Positions 1-11,404 are shown, counted from the stretch's first letter. The stretch is 64,000 nucleotides of DNA from Siphonodentalium dalli (GCA_032622095.1 CP136066.1:184610716-184674715), one strand, 5' to 3'. The notes: a model not told the origin generated them from the sequence alone. Program-made: numbers and translations.

Positions 1-2026
1 TTCCAAAGATCTGAAACCAATTCTCAATGACGCAGAAGGATTTTACCAATTAGGACCTGCCTCTATGTGTAAGGAACAGTTTCTCCTTTCAGTAACCATT
101 GCAAATGCCATAAACTTAGCTCAATTGATTCCAAGTTCTACTTCACTGCCACCAGGACCAATTGAGTACTTTTTCTATTATTCACTCTTTGGTAATGATG
201 TCACTAATGAGCCTTTCCACGACTTGATAAATCCAAACTTTCTGGCTGAACGTGCATCAGTTAGAATCAAAACCAGCATGGACATCTTGACAACCTTCTT
301 GTCTAGACAACCTGGTCTTCAGGTGCATCTGTGCTGTGGAGGGCAATCCCTTGGAATCAGCGAAATTCCACTAACATCACTAATAAAGAAAGGGAGTACA
401 GAGATATACATGAAGCCTGTTACTGTGGAAGGATACTTTGAGTTATTTCCGCCAAATAAACCCAAACAAGTCGGACCTCAGATAAAAGACAATATGGCTC
501 CAGCAGTGGGAGTCTCAGTGATCCTCAGAAAAGAAGATATGTCTTTATCCACAAATGTTAAGGATGAGCCAAGTATCTTGAAGGATCAAACATCCAATTC
601 ACAATATTTAACTAAACATGTTGAAAAATCGCCAATTAAACCGGAAATACAGGTCAGAGATAGAATTGATGACAGTAATAATATTGATGCTTCAGGAAAG
701 ATGGAACCAACAGCAAATTCATCTAAATCAATTTCGCATGCGCAAGTGAATAACATGTCCTTCCCACCACAAGCTCACCATTACACATTCTCTGTTGACC
801 TTCGAAGCATTAAAGATGTTCAAAGCACTCATCCACTTAATATCTTTCTAAGGTATACATACCAGTTCTTCGGTAGTGCTTCACCTATTCTAACACACCC
901 ACCTGTTGTGATACAAAAAGGCATGGAGGTTCTGCTCCCACAATCATTTTGTACATTTGATTTTGCTTGCAGTGTTCAACAGTTGCAAGATACATTTCTT
1001 AGGGTTCCTCTGATAGTGGAAGTTTGGAACAGGGACAAACAATTATCCAAGGATGTGAAGATTGGAATGGCAAGATTGCCGCTTGAACAAATTTCATCTG
1101 TTGGAAAAACCAGAGCAGTGAATAGTGATGGCAAGAATGGATGGAGACAAATGTACAGTGACAAAATTCCAGTTTCATCTTCCGATGAAGAAAGCTCCCG
1201 AGCAGCTGAACTAACAGTGGTGCTTAATTTAGAAGACTGGGGTCCAATAAATTCACAAGAAATCCATCACAATCAAAATGGTTTGAATACCTCTGTGGGT
1301 GCAACAAAAAGTCCCTCACGGTTGTCAAATGAACAAAAAAGAAATGCAGAATTTGAAACAGCTATGGAAATGGAACTGTGGAAAGAACAGCAAGAATCAG
1401 CATTTCAGAATCAGTTGAAGCAGAAGGAAGTAATGTACATGAAAGCATTAGCAGAGGAGTGGAAGAACCGGGATAAAGAGAGAGAACTTCTCATGAAAAA
1501 GAAACTGGTAGAATATTCAGGGCTAGAGGAGGAGCTTAGGAAGACTTTAGCTGACTTAGAGAAGAAACAAAAACAACAAGCTGCTAATGAACAAGAGGTT
1601 TTAAGACTGAGAACGGATCTTCAGAGAGAACATGACACTAAACTGCAAGAAATGAAAGATGCTTCTAGAAGGATGAAAGAAGATTGTGATCATAAGGCAC
1701 AACTGGAGAAGAACAAGACGAAAGAGGTGGAAGAAATGCTAGCAAGGTACAAACAAGAGCTTTCTGATGCAGAGAAGAAATATAAAACATTGGAGAAAGA
1801 GTTCTCTGTTTTTAAGGAGCAGCAGAATAGCAAACCTGAAGTGCGACTGCAGTCAGAGATTAATTTGCTGACATTGGAGAAGGTTGAGTTGGATCGGAAG
1901 CTTGATGATGCCACCAAGTCGAAGATTCATTATAAGCAGCAATGGGGGAAAGCTCTCAAAGAACTTGGTAAACTGAAACAACGAGATCAGGAGATGGCCA
2001 GAGTGCAGCTAAAGCGACAACAACAG
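1..2026 (+). CDS. CEP120: CEP120, large internal exon (5' end outside window)
   Basis: CEP120 is a centrosomal protein needed for daughter-centriole assembly and elongation. The frame is open from base 2, so the ATG at 65 is internal and the exon runs in from the left. Family landmarks, in order: GNDVTNEPF and LINPNF with ERASVRI (C2-type region), LQVHLCCG, EIPLTSLIKKGSTEI, VTVEGYFEL; then HHYTFSVDLRSI, LRYTY.FFGSA, LLPQSFCTFDFA and QLQDTFLRVPL (second C2 region, about 785-1250); then a long coiled coil from about 1330, with WKEQQE, NQLKQKE, ALAEEWKNRD, RLQSEINLLTLEKVELDRK and HYKQQWGKALKEL, as in vertebrate CEP120. The exon ends in codon phase 0 at CAG|GTAGAT (2026/2027). The reading frame continues about 60 codons into the intron, but that part matches a MITE and not CEP120. 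About 675 residues in one exon is unusual, since the vertebrate gene is split many times here. I recognise the family with high confidence; the exon end is inferred from the splice site and from the fit to the next exon. Confidence 0.95.
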
Positions 2027-2083
2027 GTAGATATATTATCTAAAAATAAACTTGGCTTGTTTCAATGTGTACCGTACATGTAC

Positions 2084-2306
2084 TACAGTAATGCCCTAAA
2101 TAAGCGACTCCTTGTCCACAGCAGAATTATGGGTAACTTTTCAGGTTTTAGTCTGAAATATGGATTGTTGCCATTCATCAGAAAGCTCTCAATGAGAGCT
2201 TTCCGATGAATGGGAACAAGCCATATTTTGGACTAAAAATTGAAAAGTTACCCATAATTCTGCTGTGGTTAAGGAGTAGGAGTCGATTATTTATAGCATT
2301 ACTGTA
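2084..2306. mobile_element. Tc1/mariner-type palindromic MITE, copy 1
   Basis: Almost the whole 223 bp is one inverted repeat: TACAGTAATGCCCTAAATAA at the left and ATAGCATTACTGTA at the right, folding around ...GAAAGCTCTCAATGAGAGCTTTC... at about 2190-2206. TA dinucleotides flank CAGT ends, the usual Tc1/mariner arrangement. Other copies lie at 10467-10733, 11646-11859 and 18200-18401. No transposase is present, so it is non-autonomous. Confidence 0.8.
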
Positions 2307-2934
2307 TTATATAATTGATTTTGAAAAAGGGATATACGGAACAAGTAAATAGAATGACACAAGTGAGTGAACTGGTTATTAAATGTTATTGCACAAGTTT
2401 GTTGTGATGCATCATGGTACAATGAGAAACATAGGTTCAAGTTGTACATGTACATGTACCTCGTGGTACAACTAACATAAATGTGTTAACATTAACAAGT
2501 TCACAAACTGTGTCATTCTCAAATTTATTGCACTCCCTGATCACTGCAGCCCTCGAAATTAGGAAAAATGGCCCACATGCTGCAAATTTAATGCTTCAAA
2601 ATTTAAATGGCTTATTTGATTCCAAATGTTGCCACAGCATTTACCAAGGCATTGTTTATTGTGGCCAATATCCATGACTGAGATTGTACTTAGCTTGTAG
2701 TTTACTGAAATATACTGAATGTCAGTACATGTATTGCCTTATTTAATTAAACAAACTAGTGATTAACATAGAGTGGTAGACTGTACTGTACATATGTACG
2801 GTACCCCGTAAAGACAATTTCTGTTGCAGTTGATGTCGTCACGAATGACGTTGTCAATGTAAGAGGTTTGTATTGTTCACATGCTAGACAGATTAATTTT
2901 TTATGTGTACACATACTATAGTATGGTACACATA

Positions 2935-3145
2935 GTGTCGATGTCCGGATTGACCACTCGTCCATTGTCCATCCGTCTGTCCATCCATCCATCTCTCTGT
3001 AGACACTTTATGCATAATGTGATAACTGAAACATTTTCTATCCAATCGGAACCAAATTTTGTATATGAGTTTCTCAGCCCAAAATACAGATCGAGTTCGA
3101 ATATGGGTCTGATATGAGATTTTTTACGGAGTTATGGCCCTTTTA
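2935..3145 (+). repeat. Dispersed GTCCATCCATCC-type repeat
   Basis: A run of CCATCCGTCTGTCCATCC motifs is followed by sequence ending in GGAGTTATGGCCC, a combination scattered through many marine invertebrate genomes. Relatives occur at 13375-13960, 17860-18130, 23760-23850 and 58770-58960. No coding function is seen. Confidence 0.55.
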
Positions 3146-3159
3146 AAAAATATATTCAC

Positions 3160-3320
3160 TAAAAAAAAAAAAAAAAATTTTTTAGATTGAATTCCTCAGC
3201 TGAATTCCTTTGATAAATTTAAGCAAAAAAAAAATAAAAAATTATATAATAAAATATATATAGATATATATATATATATATTTTTAAAAATAATTAACAA
3301 AACAAATTTTTTTAAACTTT
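3160..3320. repeat. Low-complexity A/T and TA-rich stretch
   Basis: A and T homopolymers with TATATA runs (about 3255-3285). Simple sequence only. Confidence 0.8.
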
Positions 3321-3661
3321 AAAGACATATTATGGACTTGTTTGGGAGCATTAAACTGTAAAGTTAGTACTCAAGCGCTGTGCCAACTAGGGGATGTAAA
3401 ATTCTACTAACATCGCCGGAAATCTCAACGAAATCGACCACTCCATAGAACACATCGCCTGGCACAATGCGCAATTGTAAATATTACATCTCAATTCGGG
3501 ACGCAACAAACGGCGATAACGAACGCAAATGATTTCGCCACCGAGAGTCATTGAATTTAATTGATATATAATAATGACGCTGTGTGTTGTAAATTTGGAT
3601 TTATATTCGTAAAAATAACTACTTTGAGCAAGATTATTCTACATATCTATTTGATCACCCT
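3321..3661 (+). repeat. 340-bp dispersed repeat, copy 1
   Basis: Begins AAAGACATATTATGGACTTG and shares order and spacing of many blocks (GCCAACT, ATTCTACTAACAT, CAATTGTAAATATT, TTCGGGACGCA, GATTTCGCCA, GAGCAAGATTAT) with 21461-21811. It is a diverged interspersed family in the SINE size range. I could not place a tRNA-type A/B box in it. Confidence 0.65.
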
Positions 3662-4857
3662 AACTTTAAATTAGATTGAACTCCTTGCTCAATTAAATTT
3701 TTTTTTTTAAAGTGTGTTACATGTACATGTATGTACCGGTACTGGTAAATTTGTTTGGAGCGATATTAAACCCAATTCACCAATTCCATCCCATGCCTTT
3801 GCCCTTTGGACTACTTAGCTGTTAATATGGCTACATCATTTTCAGATGTCTCTCATGCCAATGTGCAGACAAAGAAGACTATGGTATCTAAATTTAAAAA
3901 AATGTTTCTACAATACACATGACATGCTATTGACAGTAGACTACACAATCTTTGCTGCATTGCACAGCTGAGTATATCACTCTACAGATGGTCTGCGGTC
4001 ATTATAAATTTTTTAGGTTTAATAGAGATGCCAAGATTCAGCATAAACAAAAACCAGTGATAGGATGAGAGCTCTGCTATATAATTGATATTAATGGGTC
4101 AGCAGTAAGGTGGCTTATCTTGATGGCTGTGTTGTTGGTAACTTAAATTGGACTCTATGAACCCAAGTATTCCATGTCCGGGGTCACCTTTTTACATTTA
4201 ATCCAAGGCTGCGCTGGTGCAGCATTACAGATCCTGTGCCAGTGCATTCTTATATATGCGAGTCTCCCTATTTGACCCATAAATTCCAATAATTTGTGTT
4301 ATTATGTACATTTGTCTATAATAGTACATAACAGTATATGCTACAATTCAACATAAAAACTCTAATTTATGATTCCGATCATATCATCATAGTAATTTAT
4401 TATTGCCAAGGAATGGGTTAAACATCTGCTGATCGTGGTGTCTCCCATCCTGCTGCTTAGGGGCCTTCCCTGGGGGAAGACTTTCGATATTGGATTTCTC
4501 ACTTGCTAAATGGGGTACATGTGGTGTGTAATCTACCATATATACCTGTACATGTACATGTACATGTATCTGATTACATGTATATCTGAATACTGGAACC
4601 TTCATAGATTGCGTAGTTATCATTTGTCTCATTCATTTGTCTACACCTTACCGGTACATCATGTATAATTATGTGCTGACTATTGCATAGAATAACAGTG
4701 ATTGTTGCTATAGTACATGTATATGTACAGTATACAGTATGCAGTAATACATGGAAATACAATTTTTATTCTCTCTACTGCACATTACATGCATCGGTAT
4801 ACCAAATGCCCCCTATACTTGTCTGTACCGGTAGGTCTGGCTGCTTGGATTAGGCCA

Positions 4858-5193
4858 TCAGTCTATATGGTGTCTCAATAACACCATACAAATATGGATA
4901 TCATTGGAACCGGTTCATTGACCACATTGTGATGGTTACAGTTATGCCCTGTGCCAATGCATTCTCTTATATATGCGAGTCGACCATAGGTCGCCTCGCA
5001 TATATAAGAGAATGCATTGGCCTAAAAAAAATGTTTTTTAATTTTTATAATATTTTTCTACATTCTTTGACAATTTTATAATTTTTAATATGTGTTAAGC
5101 CAATGCATTCTCTTATATATGCGAGGCGACCTATGGTCGACTCGCATATATAAGAGAATGCATTGGCACAGGGCCGTTCTGTTGGGTAAAGGG
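4858..5193. mobile_element. piggyBac-type double-hairpin MITE, copy 1 (left end eroded)
   Basis: The right end is GGGTAAAGGG followed by TTAA (5194-5197). Inside are two about 75-bp perfect hairpins (4955-5024 and 5100-5167, each CCAATGCATTCTCTTATATA...TATATAAGAGAATGCATTGG) that are reverse complements of each other, separated by an A/T spacer. The left CCC end is not recognisable. Confidence 0.7.
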
Positions 5194-5525
5194 TTAACTG
5201 CCATAAAAAGTACACGATCTGAACTAGTGCAAGGCTTGAATGAGTATTTAATAGAGAGGAATACTGCTTCAAAACAGTTAACAGAATGTTATTTATGCTG
5301 GAAATTTGTAAGCATCCATTTTGCAAGCACTGTTACCTTGAAGAATCATCCAAATTAATACACATGTTGATATGCAGGTCATTCACTCAAGCAGGGAGCA
5401 ATCAACTTTAACACAGTGTTAGAGATAGAGTTGTAGTCAGCTGAGGATTTGGCTATGGACATACATGTATGACCTAAAACTCATCTCAGCTCAAAGGTTT
5501 ATATTAGTTTATAGGGAGCCTCGCA

Positions 5526-6758
5526 TATACTGTATACACCCATGAGTAAGCCCGGTATACACCCATGAGTAAGCCGGGGGCCCGTGAATTTGACACAAAA
5601 ACTTGAGACTGGGCTTACCTTCGAGGACCCCCACATGCAAAATCTCAGTTTGCATTCATAGTGCTAATCTAATGTCGTGTTTATATGAATCATGATGTAT
5701 ATTATTTTATTTAATGAAAATAATTTGTTTCGTGTTTTATTATATTAGATAAATATTTTAAATATGACATAAAGATCATCTTACCGTATACATCCGTCAG
5801 TAAGCCCAGGGGGCACGTGCACGTTTTTGTCCAAAAAGTGGGTACTGGGCTTACTCACGGGGATCCCCCCCGTGCAAAATCTTAGTTAGCCTTCAGATGC
5901 TGGTATACCATCGTATTTTATAATGATACCAAGAGTAGTTGCGTTATATAAAGAGAATGATGCGTTTTATTAAGTTTATTAAGATAAAATCATATAATAA
6001 TAACAAGATACAGATGTCGACAGGTAAAACAAAAAATACAATTTATACGTTGTAAACATGCGTATGGAACGGTTAATAGCGCACATAAATAGCACAAAGT
6101 TCAAACAACAAAGTATATTGTAATACAGCATTTTGTGAAACTAAATGGAGCAGGTAGTATTTATGAGTTTGCAATGGCAATTAGCTGGAGCCTGGAGTAA
6201 TGCTATTTTTGTGCATGACTTTGTGTCATCTTTATTCCGAGGTAACCCTTTACCCAAACAAACCGGCCAAAACTGGCCAAATAAAGCTTCAACAGCCTAA
6301 AATATCTTCGGTCTGTCTCAATAGAACCATACAAATATGGATATCATTGGAATCGGCTCCTTGACCACATTGTGATAGTTACAGTTATGCCCTGTGCCAA
6401 TGCATTCTCTTATATATGCGAGTCGACCATAGGTCGCCTCGCATATATAAGAGAATGCATTGGCCTAAAAAAAAATTATATTTTTTTCTTACATTTTTTA
6501 ACAATTAATATGTGTTAAGCCAATGCATTCTCTTATATATGCGAGGCGACCTATGGTCGACTCGCATATATAAGAGAATGCATTGGCACAGGGCCCTTCT
6601 GTTGGGTAAAGGGTTAACAAGACATCAAAAGTTCTAAAAATGGATGTGACCTACATGTACATGTACATGTAATCCATGAGGAACACCCCATGATTTTTTG
6701 CTAAGACTAAGTGGGCTTATACTCAGGGATGGGCTTACTGACAGGTGTATACAGTATA
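5526..6758. mobile_element. TA-flanked TIR element with nested piggyBac-type MITE
   Basis: The left end TATACTGTATACACCCATGA and the right end GTGTATACAGTATA form an inverted pair, followed inward by GAGTAAGCCC / GGGCTTACT repeats that also occur near 5560 and 5785-5850. The 1.2-kb body has no coding capacity and contains the insertion at 6246-6613. Confidence 0.55.
6246..6613. mobile_element. piggyBac-type double-hairpin MITE, copy 2
   Basis: The ends are CCCTTTACCCAAACA... and ...TTGGGTAAAGGG, with TTAA on the right (6614-6617) and a mutated GTAA on the left. TTAA plus CCC termini is the piggyBac signature. It carries the same two inverted hairpins as copies 1 and 3 and the same flank TGTCTCAATAGAACCATACA. 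Confidence 0.8.
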
Positions 6759-7002
6759 AAAGAGGCTCCATATGGGATACTTGTACCCGGTATATACTGT
6801 ACATACAGTACATGTTTATTAAAGAGAATGCACTGGCACAACTTTTATGTTGCACCAGCGCAGTATCCATCATGAAAAGGTTAAAAGTCGGAGGTAGAAA
6901 CATTATACAAACACAAGCTCATGAAGAGCTTTTGACCAACTATATGTACATGTACATGTATGACAAGTTGAGCTTCAATATCATTTATGTTTTTATTTAT
7001 AG

Positions 7003-7359
7003 GAACTCGACCATATGCGGCTACGATATTTAGCTGCCGAGGAGAAGGATGTGGTTCAGTCAGAAAAGAAAGAGCTGGAGGACATCAAAGCAGAGCTTGT
7101 TAAGCTTAAGCAAATGTCCGCTAATGAAAAGAACGAACCGGTCCCCTACAACAAATCTGTAAATTATTCCAAAAATATGAGTGATTTCAAGGATCAAAAG
7201 ATGGAACTCGCTGATGCCAAGGCTGATGAACATATCAGCAGACTTATTGAGGAGCGAGACACTTTACTACGGACTGGTGTGTATACATCACATGATAGAA
7301 TAATTGTCGAGCTCGATAAGCAGATACGGGAGTCGCTTGCACAGAAGAAATTAGGTTGA
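7003..7359 (+). CDS. CEP120: CEP120, terminal coding exon
   Basis: This exon completes the CEP120 coiled coil and C-terminus. The acceptor is TTTTATTTATAG|GAACTC (AG at 7001-7002). It opens in phase 0, reading ELDHMRLRYLAAEEKD, which continues directly from the QLKRQQQ end of the upstream exon; vertebrate CEP120 has a closely similar ...LRYLAAEEKD stretch. The end carries the family-typical LIEERDTLLRTGVY and DRIIVELDKQIRE, then a TGA stop at 7357-7359. The ATG at 7015 is internal, not a start. The intron between the exons is 4,976 bp. No strong poly(A) signal lies close to the stop; an AATAAA at 7983-7988 is a possible one. Confidence 0.95.
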   Translation, partial: ELDHMRLRYLAAEEKDVVQSEKKELEDIKAELVKLKQMSANEKNEPVPYNKSVNYSKNMSDFKDQKMELADAKADEHISRLIEERDTLLRTGVYTSHDRIIVELDKQIRESLAQKKLG

Positions 7360-7523
7360 CATTCAGCATGTAGTAGGCCTACAGTGTATATTCTACTGGT
7401 ATGTGTGTATTTTTGCCTGGTATCTGGAGAAGTTCCTGTAAAGTCTGCCACGGAGAAGTCTGAGAAAAAGTATTCACTTAAAATCATACTTTATTATTCA
7501 TGGATATAGTGTGTCTGACATTT

Positions 7524-7916
7524 GTTGAATAAGGTCCCCAGAGGATGAATTTAATGACACTACCCCGCATTGTGGGCTAGCATCAACAAATTCACCCTCT
7601 GGGGACCTCATTCTGCTTAGTCTTCATCTTCTGGGAAGTAACTTTCGTCTCAAATTAACATTGGATTTAGTTACTGTGTCTCTTCAATGCAGTTACTAAC
7701 TTTCTATATCCCCTATTGGGCCCTAATTCGCAGTCAATACTGAAGACAAAATGCATAATCAAGGTGACTTATGGGTGAACATCACCAACTTCAACTGGGG
7801 AACTTAAATCTGTTCCTAGGTCTCCCATAGCAGTTGAGCCCTAGGGTGAATATGGTGATGCTAGCCGCAGTCTGGGATAGCGACACTAAATTCACCTTCT
7901 GGTGACCTCATTCTGC
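7524..7916 (+). mobile_element. MITE with GCAGAATGAGGTC-type TIRs, copy 1
   Basis: Ends GTTGAATAAGGTCCCC and GGTGACCTCATTCTGC. Each end also holds a subterminal imperfect palindrome (AATTTAATGACACTACCCCG...; ...GATAGCGACACTAAATTC). It matches 14117-14504 in reverse orientation along its whole length (TTCTGGGAAGTA, TCCCATAGCAGTTGAG). No coding capacity. Confidence 0.75.
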
Positions 7917-8535
7917 AATTGTCAGAGAGTATCAAGTTTGCCTTTATTATTCGTGGATATCAATACAAATTTAAACTTTAAAAATAAATAAATATAACAT
8001 TACAATAACAAATCATGAACAATGTCGTTATCAATGTCAGAAATCTTAGTAATTTTTTGCGGTTTTTGGTATTTCTTCCCCAGGCTAAGTATCTGGCCCT
8101 TCAGTTGTGTGGTTCATCGTCCTTGATTTATTAGTACTTATTAATTGATGTTTATTCAATACATTTATTCACATACCAAAATACCATATAACACAACGAT
8201 TAATGATAAATTCAGAAGTTTATAAGCTCATACCGGTAAATACAATACAGTGTAGTCCATATAACAGATGGTGTGGCATCTATTTAATGCTATTGTTAAA
8301 TGGATCCAAGGCACTCACAGTGAGTAAATGAGCAATAAATATAAAAGTCTAAAAACATCACCGATATTTTTATAAAGAAGAACATGGAGAAATAGATATA
8401 CTTTATTCTTATATTCATTTTTGATAGTTCTACAATAAAAAAAATTTGTGTGTTGAAACTATTGTTATGTAAACAAAACTCTTACAGTGATTTGTCAACA
8501 AACATCGCTAACCATGCTATTTAGGTAGTATTTAA
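7917..8535. other. Stretch without recognised features
   Basis: A/T-rich sequence downstream of CEP120. I see only AATAAA-like hexamers (7983, about 8335) and no gene or clear repeat. Confidence 0.5.
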
Positions 8536-8926
8536 CCCTTTACCCAACAGAAGGGGCCTGTGCCAATGCATTCTCTTATATATGCGAGTCGACCATAGGT
8601 CGCCTCGCATATATAAGAGAATGCATTGGCTTAACACATTAAAAATTATAAAATTGTTAAAGAATGTAAGAAAAAATGGTAAAAAGTGTTAAAAAAAGAT
8701 TTTTTTTAGGCCAATGCATTCTCTTATATATGCGAGGCGACCTATGGTCGACTCGCATATATAAGAGAATGCATTGGCACAGGGCTAACTGTAACTATCA
8801 CAATGTGGTCAAGGAGCCGGTTCCAATGATATCCATATTTGTATGGTTCTATTGAGACAGACCGAATATATTTTAGGCTGTTGAAGCTTTATTTGGCCGG
8901 TTTTGGCCGTTTTGTTGAGTAAAGGG
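8536..8926. mobile_element. piggyBac-type double-hairpin MITE, copy 3 (best preserved)
   Basis: TTAA (8532-8535), then CCCTTTACCCAACAG at the left; GAGTAAAGGG then TTAA (8927-8930) at the right. An exact TTAA duplication with CCC/GGG ends makes this a piggyBac-type element of 391 bp. Two hairpins (about 8562-8629 and 8711-8778) are reverse complements of one another. The body is inverted relative to copy 2. Confidence 0.88.
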
Positions 8927-9263
8927 TTAAAGTTCAAATATTTTAGTCTGAATATATGATTTTTAATGCTTTTACCTTTGACCAATGTTACTGTCAAGTA
9001 TTGATTAAACTTTGGCATCTTATTAGACCACATGTAGTTGTACTTTTATTGGTAATTCCACTCTTTACATAACAATGGTTTTGATGTGTTATTAATAATG
9101 AAAATAAGAACAATTTTCATGTACATGTACTTGTAAGTTGTTGATGATGGCTGCTTATAGACTTTTATGTTATTTTGAATAAACCCACTTTTAAGGCCTT
9201 GAGTCCCTTTATTTTCATGAGGTAAACAATATTCATTTAATTTCATAAATGTGTAATAGATAC

Positions 9264-10032
9264 TAGGGGTGCCACGATTAATCGTATAATCGATGAACCG
9301 TTGATAAAGCCGATAATCGATTACCATTTCCGTCGTCGATTAATCTCCATTATTTATTTCAGACGTCGGAAAGTGCCGGGTATTATTGAATACCGTGTTT
9401 GTTTTACACAGTTTAATCTACAACCGAAGGTTTAACAACCTTTGATCGTGCATCAGAGAGATTCTGACAACATGAGTAGATGTTACTAGTACAGGCTATC
9501 ACTTATTGTGCTGAATGAAACTCACTATTACTATCACAATTATTTAACTTGTTCTGAGTCCTGAAATTTCTGGGTGTGGGGGGGGGGGGGGGGGGTTACC
9601 TTTGTGATTGTTATCCACACTCTGGAAGTTTGCTGAAACTTACAGTTTCTGTAACATTAGATTCCTTTTTTTTTAGGAACCGCCGGCAGTCCGTCGTGTA
9701 TTCTTATTTTTATATTGTTGTATGTTTGGCTATTCACAACACTGAAATTAATGGCTATGTTCGTTCTATTGAACTCACAATTATTATAACCTTGACATCG
9801 CCGAGAAATGTGCTGGTATTGAATACATGTGCTCATTAGTCATTACCGGTTGTTTATGGTGCACAATATTAACGTAAAAATTACATCAGCCGAGTTTTTT
9901 AACCAACACCCAGCCAATAGCCATATTATGGAATACTTCCACTGTTATTGATATTAGGTACGACTAATCGATTATAATCGATTATTGACGACCGATTATC
10001 GATTATCAAAATCAATAGTCGTGGCACATCTA
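9264..10032. mobile_element. hAT-type non-autonomous element with 8-bp TSD
   Basis: The termini TAGGGGTGCCACGATTAATC and (right end, reversed) TAGATGTGCCACGACTATTG match each other and the hAT TIR style (TAGNGGTG). The flanks are identical 8-mers, ATAGATAC (9256-9263 and 10033-10040). Subterminal ATCGATTA motifs repeat at both ends. It is 769 bp with an 18-base G run (9578-9595) and no transposase. Confidence 0.88.
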
Positions 10033-10200
10033 ATAGATACATCAATGGGACAGACTTATCTATATATAATATCTGGGGCCGACTTTACATGGGACCATCT
10101 TAAAATTGGACCATTTTTAGGAATTATTTTAAAGATGCCGACTTTTTAAAGGGTCAAGTCTGGATTATCTTGTACATGTAGTCTCTTGCCTTTCATGTAT

Positions 10201-10450
10201 TTAACCCTTTCGTGAGGTTCATACCGGGAGCGGTGCTGCTGCAGCATTACAGCTCATGTGCCAGTGGATTCTCTTATATATGCAAGTCTCCCATATGGAG
10301 CCTAGATAAATATAAGAGAATGCACTGGCTTACAAAAGGTCAAGGTAAATATTGTTAGGCCAATGTATTCTCTTATATATGCGAGGCTCCCTATATATAA
10401 GAGAAACCATTGGTACAGGGTTTTCGCAACATTTCAGGAAGGGGTGAAGG
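10201..10450. mobile_element. Diverged piggyBac-type hairpin MITE (second family)
   Basis: Starts TTAACCCTTTCGTGAGG. It holds GTGCCAGTGGATTCTCTTATATATGC, TAAGAGAATGCACTGGC and TTAGGCCAATGTATTCTC blocks around a shared core (AAAAGGTCAAGGTAAATATTGT). Relatives lie at 11222-11404 and in fragments near 4195-4265 and 6815-6885. Confidence 0.6.
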
Positions 10451-10466
10451 CATAGTTTCCTTCATC

Positions 10467-10733
10467 CAGTAATACCCTAAATAATCGACTCCTTAACCAC
10501 AGCAGAATTATGGGTAATTTTTCAGGATTTAGTCGGAAATTTGCACTTCCCAGATATACAGTATTACCCTAAATAATCGACTCCTTAACCACTTTAGTCG
10601 GAAATATGGCTCTCACCGAGAGCTTTCCGATGAATGACAACAAGTCATATGTCTGACTAAATCCTGAAAAATTACCCATAATTCTGATGTGGTTAAGGAG
10701 TCAATTATTTAGGGCATTACTTTATTTCGCAGC
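10467..10733. mobile_element. Tc1/mariner-type palindromic MITE, copy 2 (rearranged)
   Basis: The left end CAGTAATACCCTAAATAATC appears again within the element near 10560, so the left arm has been partly duplicated. The right arm is complete to GGGCATTACTTTA. Same family as 2084-2306. Confidence 0.75.
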
Positions 10734-11221
10734 TGTGATATTGGCAGAAAACCTGTTAAAACATTTACATGTGAATGAATTCTCCAGTTTGCATGTACAT
10801 GTACATCCTCTAAAACGACAAAGGGAGCCATACAGGTGACAGTTTAAACCTTTCGTTTCTAAATGGATTCTCCCACTCAGTTATAAAAGTATACCTGTGA
10901 ATAGTCTATTATCCATCTGGAGGGATGTTAATAAAAGCAGACGACAGTCAGACAAAAAGATAATATAAGAATTTATATTCATTGATGGTAAATATTCAGA
11001 TAATAAGTCCTATTGTTGTTTATTGAACTTATTATCTGAACATCTCCTGAAGGAACTGCTCATCAATGGGTATTTAGTATAGAAAGGGTTCAATTATATA
11101 TAGGGAAATGTCTTCCTTGAAATTAGGAGGCTTTGGCTGGAATGTGATTCAATTTCCAGTGGATAGAAAGGGATATCATTTTTTTTACAATTTTAATTAA
11201 TATTCAAGTCCAAGTAGTGTT

Positions 11222-11404
11222 TTATAGGAAGCCTCACATATATAAGGGAATGCACTGGCTCACAAGGTCAAGGTAAATATTGTTAGGCTAATGTTTTCTC
11301 TTATATATGCAAGGCTCCCTATTGGAGACTCGCATATATAAGAGAATGCATTGGCGCAGAGTTTTCTAAATATTTCATAAAGCTCTTGTCATGGAAGGGT
11401 TAAA
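11222..11404. mobile_element. Diverged piggyBac-type hairpin MITE fragment
   Basis: Shares ATATATAAGGGAATGCACTGGCTC, AAGGTCAAGGTAAATATTGT and the final GAATGCATTGGCGCAG with 10201-10450. It ends GGAAGGG before TTAA (11401-11404). The left part is missing. Confidence 0.6.

Larger units (their letters stand above)
2027..7002 (+). other. CEP120 last intron, packed with mobile-element debris
   Basis: A GT-AG intron (GTAGAT...TTATAG). It holds a Tc1-type palindromic MITE, a CCATCC/GTCCGT-type repeat, a 340-bp dispersed repeat, two piggyBac-type double-hairpin MITEs, a 1.2-kb TA-flanked TIR element, and several ACATGTACATGT runs (near 2445, 4550, 4720, 6655, 6950). I see no other gene in it. Confidence 0.85.
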
